Assembly: GCA_003223025.1 (NCBI GenBank)
Contig: QHXR01000006.1
Span: 4,932-68,931, forward strand
Reading direction: 5' to 3'
Length of the DNA: 64,000 nt
Source of the DNA: Acidobacteriota bacterium
GTDB lineage: Bacteria; Acidobacteriota; Blastocatellia; Pyrinomonadales; Pyrinomonadaceae
Shown piece by piece: positions 35,212 to 44,372 of this stretch (position 1 is its first letter; each line of letters begins with the position of its first letter). Below the pieces are notes generated by a model. The model did no database searches, had not been told where the DNA came from, and saw only the letters and a program-made list of their open reading frames with translations. Both the position numbers and the translations under genes were made by a program.

Positions 35212-35856
35212 ATGAAATCTATCGTGTCCTTGAGTCTGATCATATTTGCGCTCACGTTCTGCGGAGTGGGCGAACGTCTCAAGCAACTTTCGAGTTCCGG
35301 CGGCTCAAGCAGTTCGAACTCTGCTTCGTCAGGTGCTTCGAAAGATCCGTCGGCCGGCGGCACGGTCGAAAAGCCGGCTCCGACGGCGGCTCAGCAGGCG
35401 ATCATGGACAGCAGCACCGAGATCAACTGGGGCGAACAAGGGATCACGTGGAAGGTCCCATCAGGATTCAAGAAAATGAGCGTGATGAAAGAAAGTTTGA
35501 ATTACGGCTCGCCGGGAACGGGATTCCTCATCGCATCGATCTCAGTTATGCCCGATGACTTTCCTTCGGAGATCAGCGTGGATGCAACGTACAAGCAGGC
35601 TCTTGAACAGTTGAAACAGGGCAAATACGAGACCGTAAGATGGCTCGAGATCGACGGCGTTAAGGGAGTTGAATGGATCGAAGCGATGCCCGAAAGCAAA
35701 GACGGCCCGCGCCGTCACCAATGGATCGCGTTCCGCAGATATCTGGGTCAGAATCAGCAGCTAAACGTTATGGTCTCGACGGACGGAGACAAATTCGACA
35801 AGCAACGCGATGCATTCGCCGCGATCATGTATTCGATGAAGATACCGAAGCAGTAG
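35212..35856 (+). CDS. lipoprotein of unknown function
   Basis: A 214-residue lipoprotein. The signal sequence ends in LTFC, a good lipobox, so Cys after residue ~14 should be lipidated. A Ser/Gly-rich linker (SSSNSASSGASKDPSAGG) is followed by a ~160-residue domain with PSGFKKMSVMKESLNYG and QHQWIAFRRYLGQNQQLNV-type strands, not recognised. The ATG at 35212 is preceded by GGAGG (35195-35199). The 3' end is followed, 5 bp after the stop, by the GACGCGGAG repeat element that fills the space to the convergent tdk gene. Confidence 0.7.
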   Translation: MKSIVSLSLIIFALTFCGVGERLKQLSSSGGSSSSNSASSGASKDPSAGGTVEKPAPTAAQQAIMDSSTEINWGEQGITWKVPSGFKKMSVMKESLNYGSPGTGFLIASISVMPDDFPSEISVDATYKQALEQLKQGKYETVRWLEIDGVKGVEWIEAMPESKDGPRRHQWIAFRRYLGQNQQLNVMVSTDGDKFDKQRDAFAAIMYSMKIPKQ

Positions 35857-35861
35857 TTTTT

Positions 35862-35944
35862 GACGCGGAGACGGAGAGACACGGAGACGCGGTGACTTCG
35901 AAAGTTCCTATCTCCGGGTCACCGCGTCTCCCCTTCTCCGCGTC
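35862..35944. repeat. GACGCGGAGACACGG word hairpin between two convergent genes
   Basis: Two arms, GACGCGGAGA at 35862-35871 with TCTCCGCGTC at 35935-35944 and GGAGACGCGGTGAC at 35883-35896 with GTCACCGCGTCTCC at 35918-35931, make a nested hairpin. It fills the gap between the stops of two convergent genes (35856 and 35948) almost exactly. The same words occur in actE (63074-63214). Confidence 0.75.
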
Positions 35945-35947
35945 GCA

Positions 35948-36565
35948 TTAGAGAGGCGTCGGCGCGTCCGAGTGCGGGACGAAACACATGCGGCAGCGGG
36001 CTTCGTACTTATCACTTGCACCGACTTCGACACGAGCTTCCGATTCCACCGTACGCTGCGAATAATTTGCCGTGCCGCCGCACTTCACACAGATCGCGTG
36101 CGTTTTGGTAATGAACTCCGCGATCGATAATAGTTGCGGCATCGGCTCGAACGGACGGCCAGTGTAATCCTGATCGAGGCCCGCAATGATGACACGCTTG
36201 CCGTTCGCAGCAAGCTCGTTTACGGCATCGATCAATTCCATATCAAAGAACTGGCCTTCGTCGATGCCGATGACCTGAGTGTCGGGTTCGATCTGTGCCA
36301 TCATCTCGCTCGTCTTGGAAACCGGTTTCGAGATGTGCTTCACGCCCGAATGCGAAGCGATCTCTTCTACCGAATAACGAGCATCGATCTTCGGCTTAAA
36401 GACCTGCACCTTTTGACGCGCGATCCGCGCGCGGTTGAGACGCCGGATCAATTCTTCCGACTTTCCTGAAAACATCGAACCGGCGATCACCTCGATCCAG
36501 CCCGTGCCATTTTGTCTGTTCTTGCGGCGTTCTTCGGTATTATCGAACGCAAATTCTTCGACCAT
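35948..36565 (-). CDS. tdk: thymidine kinase, type II
   Basis: A 205-residue thymidine kinase of the zinc-containing (TK1-like) class that phosphorylates thymidine with ATP in the salvage of thymidine. The P-loop is [14 protein letters not shown] (about residues 29-42), the Mg-binding DE motif is [10 protein letters not shown], and the zinc site has CVKCGG and CRMCF. The lasso loop TANYSQRTV lies between the Cys pairs. Length is normal. The N-terminal 20 residues before the P-loop are longer than in most TKs. The upstream region contains a TTTCTAGT-type repeat, and the 3' end touches the GACGCGGAG repeat. Confidence 0.95.
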   Translation of the reverse strand: MVEEFAFDNTEERRKNRQNGTGWIEVIAGSMFSGKSEELIRRLNRARIARQKVQVFKPKIDARYSVEEIASHSGVKHISKPVSKTSEMMAQIEPDTQVIGIDEGQFFDMELIDAVNELAANGKRVIIAGLDQDYTGRPFEPMPQLLSIAEFITKTHAICVKCGGTANYSQRTVESEARVEVGASDKYEARCRMCFVPHSDAPTPL

Positions 36566-36579
36566 AAATAACTCTAGGT

Positions 36580-36668
36580 TCTGGTTTCTGGTTTCTAGTT
36601 TCTAGTTTGGACGACAAACCAAATGATTCGAGCTCCCGAGATCTAAACCAGAAACTAGAAACTAGAAG
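36580..36668. repeat. TTTCTAGTTTC / GAAACTAGAAA inverted repeat upstream of tdk
   Basis: A left arm of TTTCTGG/TTTCTAG words (about 36583-36607) pairs with AAACCAGAAACTAGAAACTAG at about 36646-36666, with a ~40-bp loop. It sits 15 bp upstream of the tdk start. The same words are at 47355-47548 and 59601-59670. Confidence 0.7.
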
Positions 36669-36713
36669 CCTGAATCTCTGCAGAGTGAACTTTGAATTAT
36701 AGGCGCCCGAAAT

Positions 36714-36767
36714 AAAAAGCGAAAGCGAGATCGAAGCTTTCCGGGCTCGTCTCGCTTTCGTACTTTT
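36714..36767 (-). terminator. terminator-like hairpin downstream of the gpmI-like gene
   Basis: On the minus strand CGAAAGCGAGA / TCTCGCTTTCG form an 11-bp stem with a 19-nt loop, followed by CTTTTTATT. It lies 218 bp past the stop of the gpmI-like gene and 15 bp before the plus-strand small ORF, so it probably stops minus-strand transcripts before they enter the repeat upstream of tdk. Confidence 0.75.
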
Positions 36768-36781
36768 GGGTCCGCGGGATT

Positions 36782-36988
36782 ATGCTTTTTTATGTGGCGA
36801 TAAAGCTTTGTCCAAGATGTCGACGCCCGTTCCTGGTGGAAAAGGAACGTTGCCCTCATTGTCCGGAACCTTACACCTGGAATCAGGAGAGCTTGGCCAA
36901 CGTCGGTTGTCTGGTCGCGATGATCCTGCCGCTCTTCGTATTGATCCTTTTCTGGCTATTTCTCTTTCTCGGAGCTTTCTTCCGTTAG
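36782..36988 (+). CDS. small zinc-ribbon membrane protein
   Basis: A 68-residue protein with two Cys pairs, CPRCRRPF and CPHCPEPY (residues about 10-30), forming a rubredoxin-like zinc ribbon, then one strongly hydrophobic segment at about 42-66. Such short zinc-ribbon/membrane proteins are common. The Cys pattern plus the anchor make chance unlikely. Its 3' end overlaps the convergent gpmI-like stop by 4 bp. There is no strong ribosome binding site. No function is proposed. Confidence 0.6.
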   Translation: MLFYVAIKLCPRCRRPFLVEKERCPHCPEPYTWNQESLANVGCLVAMILPLFVLILFWLFLFLGAFFR

Positions 36989-38523
36989 ATCACTCGAAGA
37001 TCGATTCCCGTCATGTTGCCGGGCTTCTCAACGCCAAGCATCCCGAGGATCGTCGGAGCCACGTCGCACAAAGAACCGCCGTTCATCAGTCCGACATGCT
37101 TCGCTTGATCATCGACGATATGCAATGGAACCGGGTTGAGCGTCGTAAATCTATTCGGTTTGCCGTTGGCGTCGATCATCTGCTCGCAGCTCGCATGCGA
37201 TGCCGTCACTACGCTGATGCCGCCGGCTTCCTGGATCTTTTCGACTACACCGCCGAGACAAGTATCGACGTACTGCACCGCTTCGATCGTCCGTTCGAGA
37301 CTTCCCGTCTCCGCTGCGATCGCCGCAGCGGAAAAATTTACGACGAAGACGCCGGTTTCTCCAGATTTGACGTGCTGCAACACGCGATCCGCGATCTTGA
37401 AACTTTCCATCTCCGGTTCCGAGTCGCGATGATGCCCGGTCGGAAGTTCGACATGTGCACCGCATTCGTAGATCGTCGCGTCGGCACCGCCGTTAAAGAA
37501 ACTCGTGACATGTGGAAACCTGTCGGTTCCGGCAACACGATAGTTTGCGATCTGATTCCCGGCGAGCACCTGGCCGAGTACGGAGCCCTCGGTCTCGGGC
37601 ATGAAGGCGACCGGCAAATTAAAACTGTGATCGTACTCGGTAAGGCAGATCGCGTCGATGGTAGGCTTCGTCATTGCTTGGCCAATCTCGGGAACTGCCA
37701 GCGAGCGTGCGAGCTGCCGCATAGTGTCCGCACGATGATTGAAAAAGATAACGAGATCTCCGTCGGCGATGGTCGCGACCGGAACACCGGTGTCTTTTTC
37801 GAGCACGATCGGAGCGATGAACTCGTCGGCGATGCCGCGCAGGAATGAGTTTCGGATCGCGGTCCTCGCATCAAATGCGCGCTCGCCTTCGGCGTGGATA
37901 AGCATCGTGAACGCGCGTGCTGTCCGTTCCCAATTTTCACCGCTGTCCATCCCAAAGAACCGGCCGCAAAGAGTCGCGATCGTTCCGATTCCGATGTCTG
38001 CCATCTTGATCTCGAGCGCTTCGATATAAATGTCTGCGGTTCGTGGTGGCACATCACGGCCGTCGAGGATCCCGTGAATAAAAACTTCTCTGACGCCGGC
38101 TCGTTTCGCCATGCGAAGAAGCGTGTACAGATTTTCCGGCGACGAATGAATACCACCGTCGCTCAGCAGCCCGATCAGGTGAAGCGGCTTCCCTACAGCC
38201 GCGGCGTTGGCGATCGCCGGCTGCAGAACGGGGTTGTTTTCAAATTCGCCGTTACGAACTGCCCTCGCGATACGTGTGACCTCCGTCTGCACGACGCGTC
38301 CGGCACCGATATTCAAATGTCCCGCTTCGGCACTGCCCGCGGTTCCGTTTGCGAGTCCGACGTACTCCCCGGATGCAGCGAGTTCCGTACGCGGAAAGCG
38401 CGCACATATCTCGTCGTAATACGGAGTATGAGCGAGTGCTACGGCATTGCCGACGGTACTGTCGGATATTCCCCAGCCATCAAGAAGGATCAAAGCAACG
38501 GGGCGTCTTTTTTCGTTAAACAT
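36985..38523 (-). CDS. gpmI: degenerate cofactor-independent phosphoglycerate mutase-like protein
   Basis: A 512-residue protein, full length for GpmI (about 510), which in active form interconverts 3- and 2-phosphoglycerate using two Mn ions and a phosphoserine. It keeps the fold motifs ILLDGWGIS (Asp15), GEYVGL, HLNIGAGR, HGILDGRDVPP and PTILGML. However the catalytic serine motif GNSEVGH is GSAEAGH (Ser to Ala at 65), the metal ligands of the NF-NPDMVGH motif are lost (NFSAAAIAAE: Asp to Ala401, His to Glu405), the TADHGN motif is TASHAS (Asp to Ser442, His443 kept), and the HTAH ligand is replaced by Thr460. Substitutions also hit Arg264 (Thr). So it is probably catalytically inactive, or has another activity. 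The start at 38523 is set by the normal N-terminus; a longer reading is repeat-derived. Confidence 0.85.
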   Translation of the reverse strand: MFNEKRRPVALILLDGWGISDSTVGNAVALAHTPYYDEICARFPRTELAASGEYVGLANGTAGSAEAGHLNIGAGRVVQTEVTRIARAVRNGEFENNPVLQPAIANAAAVGKPLHLIGLLSDGGIHSSPENLYTLLRMAKRAGVREVFIHGILDGRDVPPRTADIYIEALEIKMADIGIGTIATLCGRFFGMDSGENWERTARAFTMLIHAEGERAFDARTAIRNSFLRGIADEFIAPIVLEKDTGVPVATIADGDLVIFFNHRADTMRQLARSLAVPEIGQAMTKPTIDAICLTEYDHSFNLPVAFMPETEGSVLGQVLAGNQIANYRVAGTDRFPHVTSFFNGGADATIYECGAHVELPTGHHRDSEPEMESFKIADRVLQHVKSGETGVFVVNFSAAAIAAETGSLERTIEAVQYVDTCLGGVVEKIQEAGGISVVTASHASCEQMIDANGKPNRFTTLNPVPLHIVDDQAKHVGLMNGGSLCDVAPTILGMLGVEKPGNMTGIDLRVI

Positions 38524-38870
38524 AAACTGGAAAGGCGGGATTCTTGAGGAAATATGAGAATTTCTCGGTCGGAAACTCTCGTCTGCCCGTACATTATAAC
38601 CGAATCGGTCGGGTCGGGTGCAAGAGTTTTGAGAAGTGTCCGCCCGATTAATTCTGAGCTCGCGAACGCGAGCGACGGCATAAAGCCCCGCGTGGAGCGA
38701 AGCGGAACCCGGGTTAAGACGAAAAACTGAAGGTCGTGAATGCGAGCGACGGACATTGTGTTTATATCCGGCTCTCGCATACGCGAGCTCTTTCTTTCTC
38801 ATCGCTCCCCGGTTCACACCGGGGGCTTTATGCCGTCGTTCGCATTCGCGAACTAAGAATCCATCGGAAC
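38524..38870. repeat. nested inverted repeat with AGCGACGGCATAAAGCCCC words
   Basis: This 347-bp gap holds no gene. Arms at 38661-38689 and 38822-38850 are inverted copies of 29 bp with two mismatches. A third half-unit (TGCGAGCGACGG) lies at about 38740-38752 and an inner CCCGG/CCGGG part pairs near 38707 and 38807. The left 130 bp (38524-38650) show no pattern apart from AT-rich sequence likely holding the gpmI-like gene promoter. Confidence 0.75.
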
Positions 38871-39290
38871 CTAATACGCGTCCGGAGCGGTGCGCTCCAT
38901 CCATCGTTCCGGGAACTTCAGCGAGGCGAATTCGAAGTGCTCATACAATCCATGTGCATCCTTTGTCGCGAGCAGCCAACGTCGCAGACCTTGCAGTTCA
39001 GGATGCGAGACGATCGTCTCCATAAGCCGCTTGCTCAGCCCACGGCCGCGATATTCGTCGAGAATAAAAACATCTCCGAGATAAGCGAATGTCGCGCGAT
39101 CGCTGACGACGCGTGCGAATCCGATCTGGCGATCACCGAGATAGACTCCGAAACAAATTGAATTCTCGATCGCGGTCTTCGTCTGCTCGAACGTTCGCGT
39201 CTTCGCCCAGTAGGATTCCTCGACGAGAAACTTATGGATCATCTCGACGTCGAGTTTTGATTTGTCGGTACTGATCTCGAAGTTTTCCAT
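38871..39290 (-). CDS. GNAT family N-acetyltransferase
   Basis: A 139-residue acetyltransferase of the GNAT fold, which moves the acetyl group of acetyl-CoA to an amine. It shows the central strand with QIGFARVVSD, then YLGDVFILDEYRGRGLSKRLMETIV, containing the R/Q-x-x-G-x-G/A acetyl-CoA loop (RGRGLSK). The WLLATKDAHGLYEHFEF end is typical of small-molecule acetyltransferases of the PA4534/YjdJ type. The ATG at 39290 is chosen over an upstream in-frame start at 39335. The gene lies 41 bp downstream of the P-loop kinase gene. The substrate is unknown. Confidence 0.85.
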   Translation of the reverse strand: MENFEISTDKSKLDVEMIHKFLVEESYWAKTRTFEQTKTAIENSICFGVYLGDRQIGFARVVSDRATFAYLGDVFILDEYRGRGLSKRLMETIVSHPELQGLRRWLLATKDAHGLYEHFEFASLKFPERWMERTAPDAY

Positions 39291-39331
39291 TTCAACAATT
39301 CTTTCTCTCGGTTGGCGTGACCATCTGATGT

Positions 39332-39853
39332 TCACGCGAGGACGCTAGGACGCAAAGTTCTCAAGTAGGTCTCAACATCACGGTGAGTCGAGAGTGTAAC
39401 TATGTTCACCTTATCAGCCACACGCGACAAACGCTCTAAGACATGCGGGCGAGATCTCGTCGGATAGTTCCATGTCCACTTGATAAAACTCCAATCGAAC
39501 TTCTCAGGGCATCCGTCCGCAAGATCGGGCCGCGTTCGTCCGCGATAGGTTACGGTCCGCTTCATGACTCGCCAGGTGCAGACGTGACGCGGAAGATCGA
39601 GAAAGACGACTGTGTCGCAGTGGGCGAGCCGCATTTCCATCGTCGCACCGTAATTTCCGTCGATGATCCACGAATCGCGTTTCAGAAATTCCTCGACTTG
39701 CACTCGCCAAACTTCTCGATCAGGTTCGGTCCAGCCCGCGCTCCAAAAATAGCGATCGAGATGTACGACCGGCAACCCGGTAACTTCGCCGAGCTGTCTT
39801 GAGAAAACAGACTTCCCCGAGCCGCACGATCCGATGACCAAAACCTTTTTCAC
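39332..39853 (-). CDS. P-loop kinase-like protein (FlaR/topology-modulation type)
   Basis: A 173-residue nucleotide-binding protein of the adenylate kinase-like group once annotated as DNA topology modulation protein FlaR. The Walker A is GSCGSGKSVFSRQL (residues about 8-21), followed by LPVVHLDRYFW and WIIDGNYGATMEMR, then the lid region around RTVTYRGRTRPDLADGC. The actual phosphoryl acceptor is not known. The last codons and the TGA stop (in GCGTGA) lie in a degenerate copy of the CACGCAAAGACGCTAAG repeat. It lies upstream of the GNAT gene. Confidence 0.8.
   Translation of the reverse strand: MKKVLVIGSCGSGKSVFSRQLGEVTGLPVVHLDRYFWSAGWTEPDREVWRVQVEEFLKRDSWIIDGNYGATMEMRLAHCDTVVFLDLPRHVCTWRVMKRTVTYRGRTRPDLADGCPEKFDWSFIKWTWNYPTRSRPHVLERLSRVADKVNIVTLSTHRDVETYLRTLRPSVLA
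39333..39362. repeat. degenerate CACGCAAAGACGCTAAG half-site at a stop codon
   Basis: The plus-strand sequence CACGCGAGGACGCTAGGACG matches the left half of the repeat at 43612-43695 with four changes. It provides the last seven codons and the stop codon of the kinase-like gene. Confidence 0.55.
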
Positions 39854-39873
39854 GCGAGGTACTACGTTGGATT

Positions 39874-40401
39874 TTAGTTCCGGGTTCTCCGTTTATCACC
39901 GAAGACGTCTCGAGCTCTCACACGAAGCGCGATCGTCGAATGCGGAATGCTTTTGTCTGCCATAACTTTGAGCTCATTTATCAACGACTCTTCGCCGTCC
40001 GCGATCTTCGCCGCGACCGTCAATGCAAACACCCGCACGCCGACCGGGCGACTCAGATCGTCGAGAAATCTTGTGCAGATATCGTAAAGACGTCCACGAT
40101 GACGCGGCGGGATATCGACGAACTGGAACATGCGAAGAATATTTCGATGAGCTCCGGTGTGGACGTCATCGCGTTCGAGGAGTGCGATCAGTTTCGGGAA
40201 ATACGGAAGCGCGAGTTTCGGATGATTCTCGACGCAGCAGTTGACCGACCACGAAGCACGTTGGACGGGACGATATTCGTCGGAGAGAAATACCTTCATC
40301 AACTCTTTGAACCTCTCCGGATCGCCGCCAACGTGTTCGACGATCTTCATCGTCTGTCGCTTCGAATGCTCAGCCGCCAGTGCTTCGCGGATATTCATCA
40401 T
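39874..40401 (-). CDS. HEAT-repeat-like helical protein
   Basis: A 175-residue soluble helical protein with HEAT-like repeats: ERFKELMKVFLSDEYRPVQRASWSVNCC and FPKLIALLERDDVHTGAHRNILRMFQF, each about 30-35 residues in length. It lacks a signal peptide or catalytic motif, so a scaffold or protein-binding role is likely. It lies 20 bp upstream of the kinase-like gene on the same strand. The 5' region contains the composite repeat of 40402-40646. Confidence 0.7.
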   Translation of the reverse strand: MMNIREALAAEHSKRQTMKIVEHVGGDPERFKELMKVFLSDEYRPVQRASWSVNCCVENHPKLALPYFPKLIALLERDDVHTGAHRNILRMFQFVDIPPRHRGRLYDICTRFLDDLSRPVGVRVFALTVAAKIADGEESLINELKVMADKSIPHSTIALRVRARDVFGDKRRTRN

Positions 40402-40646
40402 GCGCTAGCTTTTTTTGAACGCGGATTGGGCGGGTCAGGCGGATTAAGTCGGATCTGAAATGCAAAGATTTTCTGGGTTCGTGTCTTTTTCGTGTAGTTA
40501 GTGTGGTTCGTGGTTCCGTTTTCTAAGAAGCTAACCACGAACCACACTAATCACACGAAAAGGAACACGAAATAGTCTGAAAAATTCAGATCCGTCTTAA
40601 TCCGCCTGACCCGCCCAATCCGCGTTCAAAAAACTCTCAGCCGAGG
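40402..40646. repeat. two-layer inverted repeat between enolase and HEAT genes
   Basis: A perfect 38-bp outer inverted repeat (40411-40448 and 40596-40633) with words GCGGATTGGGCGGGTCAGG encloses an inner inverted repeat of the GTGTGGTTCGTGGTT type. Inside, the stretch at 40500-40515 is a perfect 16-bp inverse of that at 40533-40548, and the flanks are nearly complementary too. This element fills the entire 245-bp gap, which holds no gene. Confidence 0.8.
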
Positions 40647-41960
<1,314 letters not shown>

Positions 41961-42050
41961 TTATTTACTCCGTAAGATTAGTTTGAATTGATTAAATTTA
42001 GCGTGAATAGAAAGGAAAGACAAAGGCGTTTGTTGTTGGTCATATCAGTG

Positions 42051-42139
42051 TTCTTTTCGTGCGCTTTCGTGTGAGTTAGTGGTTCAGTAATTCGGAGTTG
42101 ACTGGAACCACCAACGCACACGAAAACGCACGAAAAGAA
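42051..42139. repeat. CTTTTCGTGCG/GTGTGAGTTAGTGG inverted repeat
   Basis: Arms at 42051-42085 and 42105-42139 are inverse copies of 35 bp with three mismatches and a 19-bp loop. It lies between enolase and the CNNM gene and ends near the stop codon of the CNNM gene. It shares words with the elements at 40475-40571 and 47381-47487. Confidence 0.75.
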
Positions 42140-42145
42140 AGAACG

Positions 42146-43510
42146 CTAAACCGTCTTCTCCATTCTTACCTGCAGGATTCGCCGCTTCGCGGCTTTCTCG
42201 ATCTTGAAAACGTGACCGTTGAACGGAACCGTGTCGCCTTCGGTAAGAAGCTCGCCGGCTTCGGATAATAGAAATCCGGCGACGGTCGTGTAGCCTTCGG
42301 ATACCGGCACGTTCAAACCGAGACGGCGATTCAGATCACGAACGGCGAGGCCGCCGTCGAGAACAAAACTCCCATCGGGCTGCTCATGGATCTGATCGTT
42401 GACTTCTTCGTCGTGCTCGTCGGAGATGTCGCCGACGATCTCTTCAAGCAGATCCTCAAGCGTGATGATCCCCTCGACTCCGCCGTGCTCATCGACGACG
42501 AATCCGAAGTGAAACTTCTCGCGCTGCATCTGACGCAGCACGTCTTCGAGGCGAGCGGTGTCGACGACATATGTCGGCTTCTGCATGACGCGCTCGAGCT
42601 TAAATGATTTCGGCCGCATCAAGCTCGTCATTAAATCTTTGCTGTGAACGACGCCGACCATGTCGTCGAGGGATCCGCGATAGACCGGGAGACGCGAGTA
42701 TCCGTGCTGACGAAATTGTGCGGCGAGCTCATCGAGGGTGCAGTTCTCGGATACGGCGACGATCTCGGTTCGCGGGATCATCGCTTCCTTCACAGTCGTC
42801 TCCGAAAATTCAAAGACTTTATTTATCAGCTTCCGCTCTTCTTCGTTCAGATGACCACTCTGCTCGGAAGCTCTGATCAGCTGCCGGATCTCGTCTTCGG
42901 TGTAGATCGAAGCGTGCTCGCTATCGGCGTGCAATCCGAAAATGCGCACGGTTCTCGCACTTGCCCAATCGAGCGCATGGATGAACGGCTTGAAGGTCTT
43001 GTAGAAGATCTGCATCGGCAACGCTACGCCCATCGCCACCTTTTCCGCGAGCTGCAATCCGAAAAGTTTCGGAGCCTGTTCGCCGAGGACGATGTGAAGT
43101 GTCGTGATAATAACGAAGGCTATCGTGTAGGAAACGAAATGGCGCAACGACTCCGGCAGGTTGCTGATGACGCCGCCCAGTATCGCTTCGACGACCGGTT
43201 CACCCAGCGCGCCAAGTCCGAGCGAGGCTAGCGTGATCCCGAGTTGCGATGCGGAGAGATATGCATTCAGATTGTCCAAAACGGACATCAGACGAATTGC
43301 GGCTTTGTCTCCCTCGGCGGCGAGGGTTTCGATCCTCGATTTGCGCACTCCGACAATGGCGAATTCAGCCGCGACGAAAAATCCGTTCGCAAGCACAAGC
43401 AAAAGCACAAGAAGGATCTTGAGCGCGGCAGACAGGAAAGTCGGTGACTCGGGAATCGCGCCGGTCTCGGCGGCTTGAAAGAAAAAGGCCAAACTAGCAG
43501 GGTCGTCCAT
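42146..43510 (-). CDS. CNNM/CorC family membrane transporter (HlyC/CorC-like)
   Basis: A 454-residue inner-membrane protein of the CNNM/CorB family, associated with Mg2+ and divalent-ion transport. It has four membrane segments in the DUF21 domain (about 25-205; ANGFFVAAEFAIVGVRKSRI), two CBS domains (about 225-350; MIPRTEIVAVSENCTLDELAAQFRQHGYSRLPVYRG and MQKPTYVVDTARLEDVLRQM) and a CorC_HlyC C-terminal domain (about 365-450; PDGSFVLDGGLAVRDLNRRLGL). The DEHGGVEGIITLEDLLEEIVGDI segment is complete. It is transcribed alone. Confidence 0.92.
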   Translation of the reverse strand: MDDPASLAFFFQAAETGAIPESPTFLSAALKILLVLLLVLANGFFVAAEFAIVGVRKSRIETLAAEGDKAAIRLMSVLDNLNAYLSASQLGITLASLGLGALGEPVVEAILGGVISNLPESLRHFVSYTIAFVIITTLHIVLGEQAPKLFGLQLAEKVAMGVALPMQIFYKTFKPFIHALDWASARTVRIFGLHADSEHASIYTEDEIRQLIRASEQSGHLNEEERKLINKVFEFSETTVKEAMIPRTEIVAVSENCTLDELAAQFRQHGYSRLPVYRGSLDDMVGVVHSKDLMTSLMRPKSFKLERVMQKPTYVVDTARLEDVLRQMQREKFHFGFVVDEHGGVEGIITLEDLLEEIVGDISDEHDEEVNDQIHEQPDGSFVLDGGLAVRDLNRRLGLNVPVSEGYTTVAGFLLSEAGELLTEGDTVPFNGHVFKIEKAAKRRILQVRMEKTV

Positions 43511-43611
43511 TTCGGAAACTAATCAACAAATCCTTGCCGTCCTCACGGCGAAATCGAATGTGGCGATTATAACACACGGGGATTTTCGGGAAAGTAGTCC
43601 GATGCAGCGAA

Positions 43612-43695
43612 CTTTGCGTCTTAGCGGCTTTGCGTGAACATCTGCGCCGCGGGCCCGTGACGATGATTTTCACGCAAAGACGCTAAGACGCAAAG
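43612..43695. repeat. CTTTGCGTCTTAGCGGCTTTGCGTGAA inverted repeat
   Basis: Arms at 43612-43638 and 43669-43695 pair over 27 bp with one mismatch, with a 30-bp GC-rich loop. It lies just before the stop of the NifU-like gene in a 200-bp gap. The other half-copy is at the 39333-39362 position. Confidence 0.75.
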
Positions 43696-43718
43696 AGTAC
43701 ACTCGATAATTCGATTAT

Positions 43719-44333
43719 TTAGATCTGCGAGCTCCGTTCGGCATCGATCAATTCCTGGATCAACATCCGGCACGATCCGCAACCGGAACCGGCTCGAACT
43801 CGACTCGCAACTTGCGCTACATCGGTTAATTTATTCTCAACGATCGTAGCCACGATAGTGTCTTCGGAAATGCCGAAGCATGTACAGATGAGCGCCTTTT
43901 CGCCTTCGTACTCCGCAACACGGAGCTCACGATAATTAGACATCGCCTTGTGCAGCGCATCGAAGACGACCGACGAGCATTGTTCGCGACCCGATGGAAA
44001 CTCACCGAGACCATGACTAACGACATCGCGAAGCTCGTAATCGTTCAGCCCATGTAAATCAGCGAGCTGCTTTCCCAGGAGCCAGTCGCAAACAATATCG
44101 GCCGCCGCGATCATAAATCCGCAACCGTTCGTTCGAAAACTCGCCTTCTCGATTTCATCGCCATCGATCACAACAAACATCTCGACGAACGATCCGCAGA
44201 CAAAACTCGCGGCAATTCCCCGGCTGCCGAGATCTTCGTTGACGGCGTTCTTTGCCGCGAGAAATCGCTCGTGAATTTTTGACGGATAGAAGGCCACGAA
44301 GAGATTCTGACACGAGCGCCCGCGTATTCGCAT
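43719..44333 (-). CDS. NifU-like iron-sulfur scaffold with BFD domain
   Basis: A 204-residue protein with an N-terminal IscU/SufU-like domain (residues about 20-140) and a C-terminal bacterioferritin-associated ferredoxin (BFD) [2Fe-2S] domain. The scaffold cysteines are at VCGSF, TNGCGFM, DIVCDWL and REQCSS, and the BFD cluster at CTCFGIS and GSGCGSC. The NFU domain of true NifU is missing, so it is an intermediate form. It should hold or hand over a [2Fe-2S] cluster for assembly. The ATG at 44333 is taken as start; internal starts would shorten it. It is divergent from the tlpA-like gene by 39 bp. Confidence 0.85.
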   Translation of the reverse strand: MRIRGRSCQNLFVAFYPSKIHERFLAAKNAVNEDLGSRGIAASFVCGSFVEMFVVIDGDEIEKASFRTNGCGFMIAAADIVCDWLLGKQLADLHGLNDYELRDVVSHGLGEFPSGREQCSSVVFDALHKAMSNYRELRVAEYEGEKALICTCFGISEDTIVATIVENKLTDVAQVASRVRAGSGCGSCRMLIQELIDAERSSQI

Positions 44334-44372
44334 CGCCGCGGAGATGCCTGATCACTCGGATTGTGTAAAATC

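Noticed and set aside
36766-37848. Plus-strand open frame of about 360 residues opposite the gpmI-like gene
   Set aside because: It is antisense to a full-length GpmI-fold protein; its composition (many Arg/His/Asp) is that of a shadow frame and no domain is seen.
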